This document shows positions 45,266 through 48,245 of a stretch of DNA of 48,245 bases, in pieces. How positions within the stretch are numbered: position 1 is the stretch's first letter; each line of letters begins with the position of its first letter. The notes beneath the pieces are model-generated. The model was given only the letters and a program-made list of their open reading frames with translations. It made no database searches and was not told the DNA's origin. Location: NCBI GenBank assembly GCA_003021655.1, contig PXRP01000028.1:23635-71879 (forward strand). The letters are read 5' to 3'. Origin of the DNA: Halobacteriales archaeon QS_4_69_31. GTDB taxonomy: Archaea; Halobacteriota; Halobacteria; Halobacteriales; Haloarculaceae. The position numbers and the translations under genes were made by a program.

Positions 45266-45958
45266 TCACCCGGGCACCAGCGACAGGTCCAGGTGCTCCC
45301 GTATCCCCGCGACGGCGCCCGCGGGGTCGGACAGGTCCAGGGGCGGCAGCGTCTCGACGGTGACCTCGGCGAGGTCCGCGACGACGCCGGGGTTGGTTCG
45401 CTCGGCGACGGTCGCGCCCTCGTACTCGTTGAGGACCACGCCGAGTACCGGCACATCGCGCGAACGGAGCGCCGCGACCGTCAGCGTCGTGTGGTTGATC
45501 GTCCCCAGTCCGGAGCGGGCGACGACGACCGCCGGCAGGTCCAGGTCGGCGACGAGGTCGATCACCTCGCGGTCTCCCGCGAGGGGGACCCGGAGGCCGC
45601 CGATGCCCTCGACAACGCCGCGCTCGGCCCCGGAGAGGGCGTCCCGACAGCCAGCGAGTAGCTCATCGTACGAGAGGTCGACGCCGGCCTCGCGGGCGGC
45701 CACGGTGGGGGCCAGCGCGGGTTCGAGCCGCCGGAGACAGGTCGCCGCCGCGTCAGTCCCGCAGGCCTCGGCGACGAAGCCGGCGTCGTCGTCGGGCGGG
45801 TAGCCGGTCTGGCAGGGTTTGACCGCCCGCGCGTCCTCGCCGTCGGCCCGGAGCGCCCCGACCAGCCCCGCGGTCACGACGGTCTTGCCGACGCCGGTGT
45901 CGGTGCCGACGACCGCGAAACCGGCGGGCGGCGCCGGCTCCGCGTCGGCGTCGCTCAC
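45266..45958 (-). CDS. bioD: Dethiobiotin synthetase (BioD)
   Basis: This 230-residue protein has the ATP-binding P-loop GTDTGVGKT (18-26) and the conserved VKPCQTGYPPDDD motif. BioD closes the ureido ring of dethiobiotin from diaminopelargonate, CO2 and ATP. It starts with GTG at 45958, overlapping the stop of bioF by 4 nt (GTGA). It is the last gene of the bioU-bioF-bioD unit. Confidence 0.93.
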   Translation of the reverse strand: MSDADAEPAPPAGFAVVGTDTGVGKTVVTAGLVGALRADGEDARAVKPCQTGYPPDDDAGFVAEACGTDAAATCLRRLEPALAPTVAAREAGVDLSYDELLAGCRDALSGAERGVVEGIGGLRVPLAGDREVIDLVADLDLPAVVVARSGLGTINHTTLTVAALRSRDVPVLGVVLNEYEGATVAERTNPGVVADLAEVTVETLPPLDLSDPAGAVAGIREHLDLSLVPG

Positions 45959-47151
45959 AGCAGGCCCACCTCCTCGCCGGCCGCACGGAAGGCCGCCAGG
46001 CAGTGTTCGATGTCCTCGGCGGTGTGTGTCGCCATCGGCGCGACGCGGACCCGGCTGGTCCCCTCCGGAACCGTCGGCGGCCGGATCCCCGGCGCGAGGA
46101 CGCCGCGCTCGCGCAAGGCGTCGTCCAGCGCCATCGCGTCCGCGGCGTCGCCGACGACCACGGGGAGGATCTGTGTCTCCCCGCGGACCTCGTAGCCCAT
46201 CCCCGCCAGCCCCTCGCGCAGGCGGGCGACGTTCTCCCAGAGGCGGTCGCGCCGGTCGCTCTCGCGGGCGATACCCAGCGCCTCGCGGGCGGCGGCCGCC
46301 GCGGGCGGGGCCAGCCCCGTCGAGAAGACGAACGACCGGGCGGCGTTGACGAGGTGTTCGACCAGGGGCTCGCTCGCGGCGACGTAGCCGCCCTGGCTGG
46401 CCAGCGCCTTCGAGAGGGTTCCCATCTGGACGTCCACGCGGTCGCCGAGTCCCTCCCGCTGGACGACGCCGCCACCGTCCTCGTAGAGGCCGGTGGCGTG
46501 GGCCTCGTCGACCATCAGCCACGTGCCGTACTCCGCGGCGACGTCACACAGGTCCGCGAGGGGCGCGACATCGCCGTCCATGCTGAACACGGAGTCGGTG
46601 ACGACGAGCCAGGACTCGTCGTCGTCGGCCTCGCGGGCCCGCCGGTCGAGGCGCCGGCGCAGGTCCGCGGGGTCGCAGTGGTCGTAGACCAGGGTGTCGG
46701 CGTCGGCCATCCGGCAGCCGTCGATGATGCTCGCGTGGTTCAGTTCGTCGGAGAAGACGACATCCGGGGAAAGCGCCGTGAGCGTGCTGACGTTCGCGGC
46801 GTAGCCCGACGAGAAGACGAGCGCGCGGTCGGTGCCCTTCGTGTCCGCCAACTCGCGTTCGAGCGCGCGGTGGGCCGTCGTGTCGCCGGTGACGAGCCGG
46901 CTCGCACCCGCGCCCGCACCGACCTCGCGGGCCGCCTCCGTCGCGGCCGCCTGCACCCGGTCGTCGGTCGCCAGCCCCAGATAGTTGTTCGACGCGAACA
47001 CCAGTCGCTCGTCGCCGTCGAAGCGGGTCCGCGGCGCGGCCGACTCGGCCGTGTCGAGCGAGCGCTTGAGACCGCGTCGCTCCCGCTCATCGAGCCGCGC
47101 GCGAAGGTCGAAGCCGCGGTCGCGCGTCTGCTGTCCCTCGCCCTCGGCCAT
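45955..47151 (-). CDS. bioF: 8-amino-7-oxononanoate synthase (BioF)
   Basis: This 398-residue protein is a PLP-dependent alpha-oxoamine synthase. It has FASNNYLGLATDD near 52-64, VDEAHATGLYEDGGG, and the PLP lysine K248 in GTLSKALASQGG. BioF joins pimeloyl-CoA or -ACP with alanine to give 8-amino-7-oxononanoate (KAPA). 2-amino-3-ketobutyrate ligase is an alternative, but the bioD neighbour favours BioF. It lies 1 bp after the saccharopine-dehydrogenase-like gene. Confidence 0.92.
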   Translation of the reverse strand: MAEGEGQQTRDRGFDLRARLDERERRGLKRSLDTAESAAPRTRFDGDERLVFASNNYLGLATDDRVQAAATEAAREVGAGAGASRLVTGDTTAHRALERELADTKGTDRALVFSSGYAANVSTLTALSPDVVFSDELNHASIIDGCRMADADTLVYDHCDPADLRRRLDRRAREADDDESWLVVTDSVFSMDGDVAPLADLCDVAAEYGTWLMVDEAHATGLYEDGGGVVQREGLGDRVDVQMGTLSKALASQGGYVAASEPLVEHLVNAARSFVFSTGLAPPAAAAAREALGIARESDRRDRLWENVARLREGLAGMGYEVRGETQILPVVVGDAADAMALDDALRERGVLAPGIRPPTVPEGTSRVRVAPMATHTAEDIEHCLAAFRAAGEEVGLL

Positions 47152-47152
47152 C

Positions 47153-48220
47153 TCAGAAGCCGGGCATCAGCTCCGCGGGACCGAAGACGCCGTAGTCGCC
47201 GGCGCGATTGTGCCGGACTGCGGCCTTCAGGTAGCCGAGCGCCGGCCCGTTCACGTTCGCCGCCATGCTGGTGTCGTCGCCGAGTTCGAACGTGTTGGTG
47301 GCTCGCTCGCCGTCGAACGTGCGCCCGGTGACGGTGACCGTCGTCGTGACCGGCTTCTCGTCGCTGCGCACGTCGAGCACGCCGCCGACGGTCACGTCCT
47401 CGGCGTCACAGATGCCAGCACGCTCCAGCAGCACGTCGTCGGCGTGTTCCATGTCCTCGAACTCGATGACGCCGTCGTGTTCGTCGATGACCGCCTCGAT
47501 TTCCTCGGCGCTCATCTCGCGGGCCGTCTCCATGTCGTAGCCGTCGAGGTGGGCGATGTCCTCGCGCACGGTCCCACGGTTGTCCTCGTAGCCGGACTTG
47601 AGACCGACGCCCCAGTGGATGTCGACGGACTCGACCTCGACGAACGACTGTGCCGCAAGCGCCGCCGCGCCGGTGAGGAAGCCGGGCGTCGCGCCCGCAC
47701 CACAGACGAACGTGACGCCGGAATCGACCAGCTCCTCCTCGCGGTCGTCCAGCATCCCGATGACCCGCGAGCGCTTCAGCACGTCCACGAGGACGCCCTC
47801 GTAGCCGGCGTCGGCGAACCGCTCGGCGATGCGGGGGATGAAGTCGTGTTCGAGGTTCGGGAGCGCGAGCAACACCGCGTCGAGCGCGTCCGACTCCTCG
47901 ATGACCGCGCCGATTGGGTCGGCCGTCCGCTCGCCCTGTTCGGACGCGACGATGCCGGCGTCCGCGCCGTGCTGTTTGACGCCGCTCTCGACGGCCGTAC
48001 CGCCGTCCGTGCGGGCGTCCGTGTCGCCGGTGCCGTCGCCGGCGATGTTCCCCTCCGTCGCGTCGAGGAGTTCCGAAACGTCGAGCCCGTCGTGGTCGAC
48101 CGCGACGCCGTGGCGGTCACAGGCCGCCACCGGTTCGAGCGTCTCCTTTGCCGTGCTGACTTCGAGCGTTCGCCGTCCGATGCCACCTGTCCCGAGTACC
48201 GCGAAGTTGATTGTGTCCAT
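47153..48220 (-). CDS. bioU: Saccharopine dehydrogenase-like protein, probable BioU
   Basis: This 355-residue protein has an N-terminal NAD(P)-binding motif GTGGIG (10-15) and the overall fold of saccharopine-dehydrogenase-like proteins. BioU, first characterised in cyanobacteria and with haloarchaeal homologues, is a suicide enzyme that uses its own lysine to turn KAPA into diaminopelargonate, replacing BioA. K149 in LVDVLKRSRVIG is a candidate donor by position. Context is strong: it leads bioF and bioD with a 1-bp gap, and no bioA-type aminotransferase is in the window. An acidic insert (about 50-95) is probably a halophilic loop. The gene begins near the window edge. Confidence 0.8.
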   Translation of the reverse strand: MDTINFAVLGTGGIGRRTLEVSTAKETLEPVAACDRHGVAVDHDGLDVSELLDATEGNIAGDGTGDTDARTDGGTAVESGVKQHGADAGIVASEQGERTADPIGAVIEESDALDAVLLALPNLEHDFIPRIAERFADAGYEGVLVDVLKRSRVIGMLDDREEELVDSGVTFVCGAGATPGFLTGAAALAAQSFVEVESVDIHWGVGLKSGYEDNRGTVREDIAHLDGYDMETAREMSAEEIEAVIDEHDGVIEFEDMEHADDVLLERAGICDAEDVTVGGVLDVRSDEKPVTTTVTVTGRTFDGERATNTFELGDDTSMAANVNGPALGYLKAAVRHNRAGDYGVFGPAELMPGF

Positions 48221-48245
48221 ATCAGTCGTCGGTTGCGTTGCTCGT

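Overview
The window is high-GC DNA from a halophilic archaeon (class Halobacteria). The evidence is the very acidic proteome, archaeal information-processing genes (Rpb4, Rpb5/RpoH, split RNA polymerase A'/A'' and B'/B'', L21e, EF-1beta, Nop5/fibrillarin, a TFB-like protein), archaeal ether-lipid enzymes, coenzyme F420 synthesis (CofD), haloarchaeal glutamate-cysteine ligase, and TATA-like boxes about 25-30 nt before start codons, as expected for leaderless transcripts. The genus cannot be fixed from the sequence alone. I saw no rRNA, tRNA or CRISPR array.

Layout. 1-93: probable right end of an IS200/IS605-IS1341 (TnpB) element. 94-1936 (minus): DUF655, rpoF (Rpb4), rpl21e, ef1b and a small zinc-ribbon gene. 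2012-2656: ferredoxin-NADP reductase-like flavoprotein. 2863-5504: korA-korB. 5655-9402: photolyase, a UbiA prenyltransferase (probable DGGGP synthase) and geranylgeranyl reductase, the last two being ether-lipid enzymes. 9525-12184: a Tat-exported propeller-like membrane protein with a frameshifted Gly/Gln-rich tail, convergent with a PP2C phosphatase. 12314-15362: a membrane protein, a shortened AMP-binding protein, and nop5-fibrillarin. 15444-18992: MBL hydrolase, gshA, a winged-helix regulator, and coaD with a 16-bp palindrome upstream. 19163-22781: single-cyclin TFB-like protein, two overlapping envelope genes, and hpt. 22756-25714: GAF-like gene remnant, TIGR00300 (LOR/SDH) enzyme and two small unknowns.

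25793-29086 is a tight minus-strand operon: cofD, a DUS-like TIM barrel, a CitG-like protein and DUF447. Three of the four are of unknown purpose and sit with an F420 enzyme. 29249-32229: protein tyrosine phosphatase-like gene, then an overlapping HD hydrolase/amidohydrolase pair.

32539-45016 is the classic archaeal transcription/translation operon rpoH-rpoB2-rpoB1-rpoA1-rpoA2-nusA-rps12-rps7. Both halves of the largest RNA polymerase subunit carry a LAGLIDADG-type intein, one just before the NADFDGD metal-binding loop of A' and one inside the trigger-loop region of A''. The last ~130 bp of the A' intein are strikingly AT-rich with rare codons, and its C-terminus reads Asn-Asn instead of His-Asn. 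A Rossmann-protein remnant sits between nusA and rps12, and an aldo/keto reductase remnant lies after rps7.

45266-48220 (minus) is a biotin cassette: a saccharopine-dehydrogenase-like protein that I assign as probable BioU, then bioF and bioD, with no bioA-type aminotransferase in the window. The strongest leads are the doubly intein-bearing RNA polymerase with its mosaic A' intein, and the cofD-DUS-CitG-DUF447 operon. I cannot claim a wholly new system from sequence reading alone.
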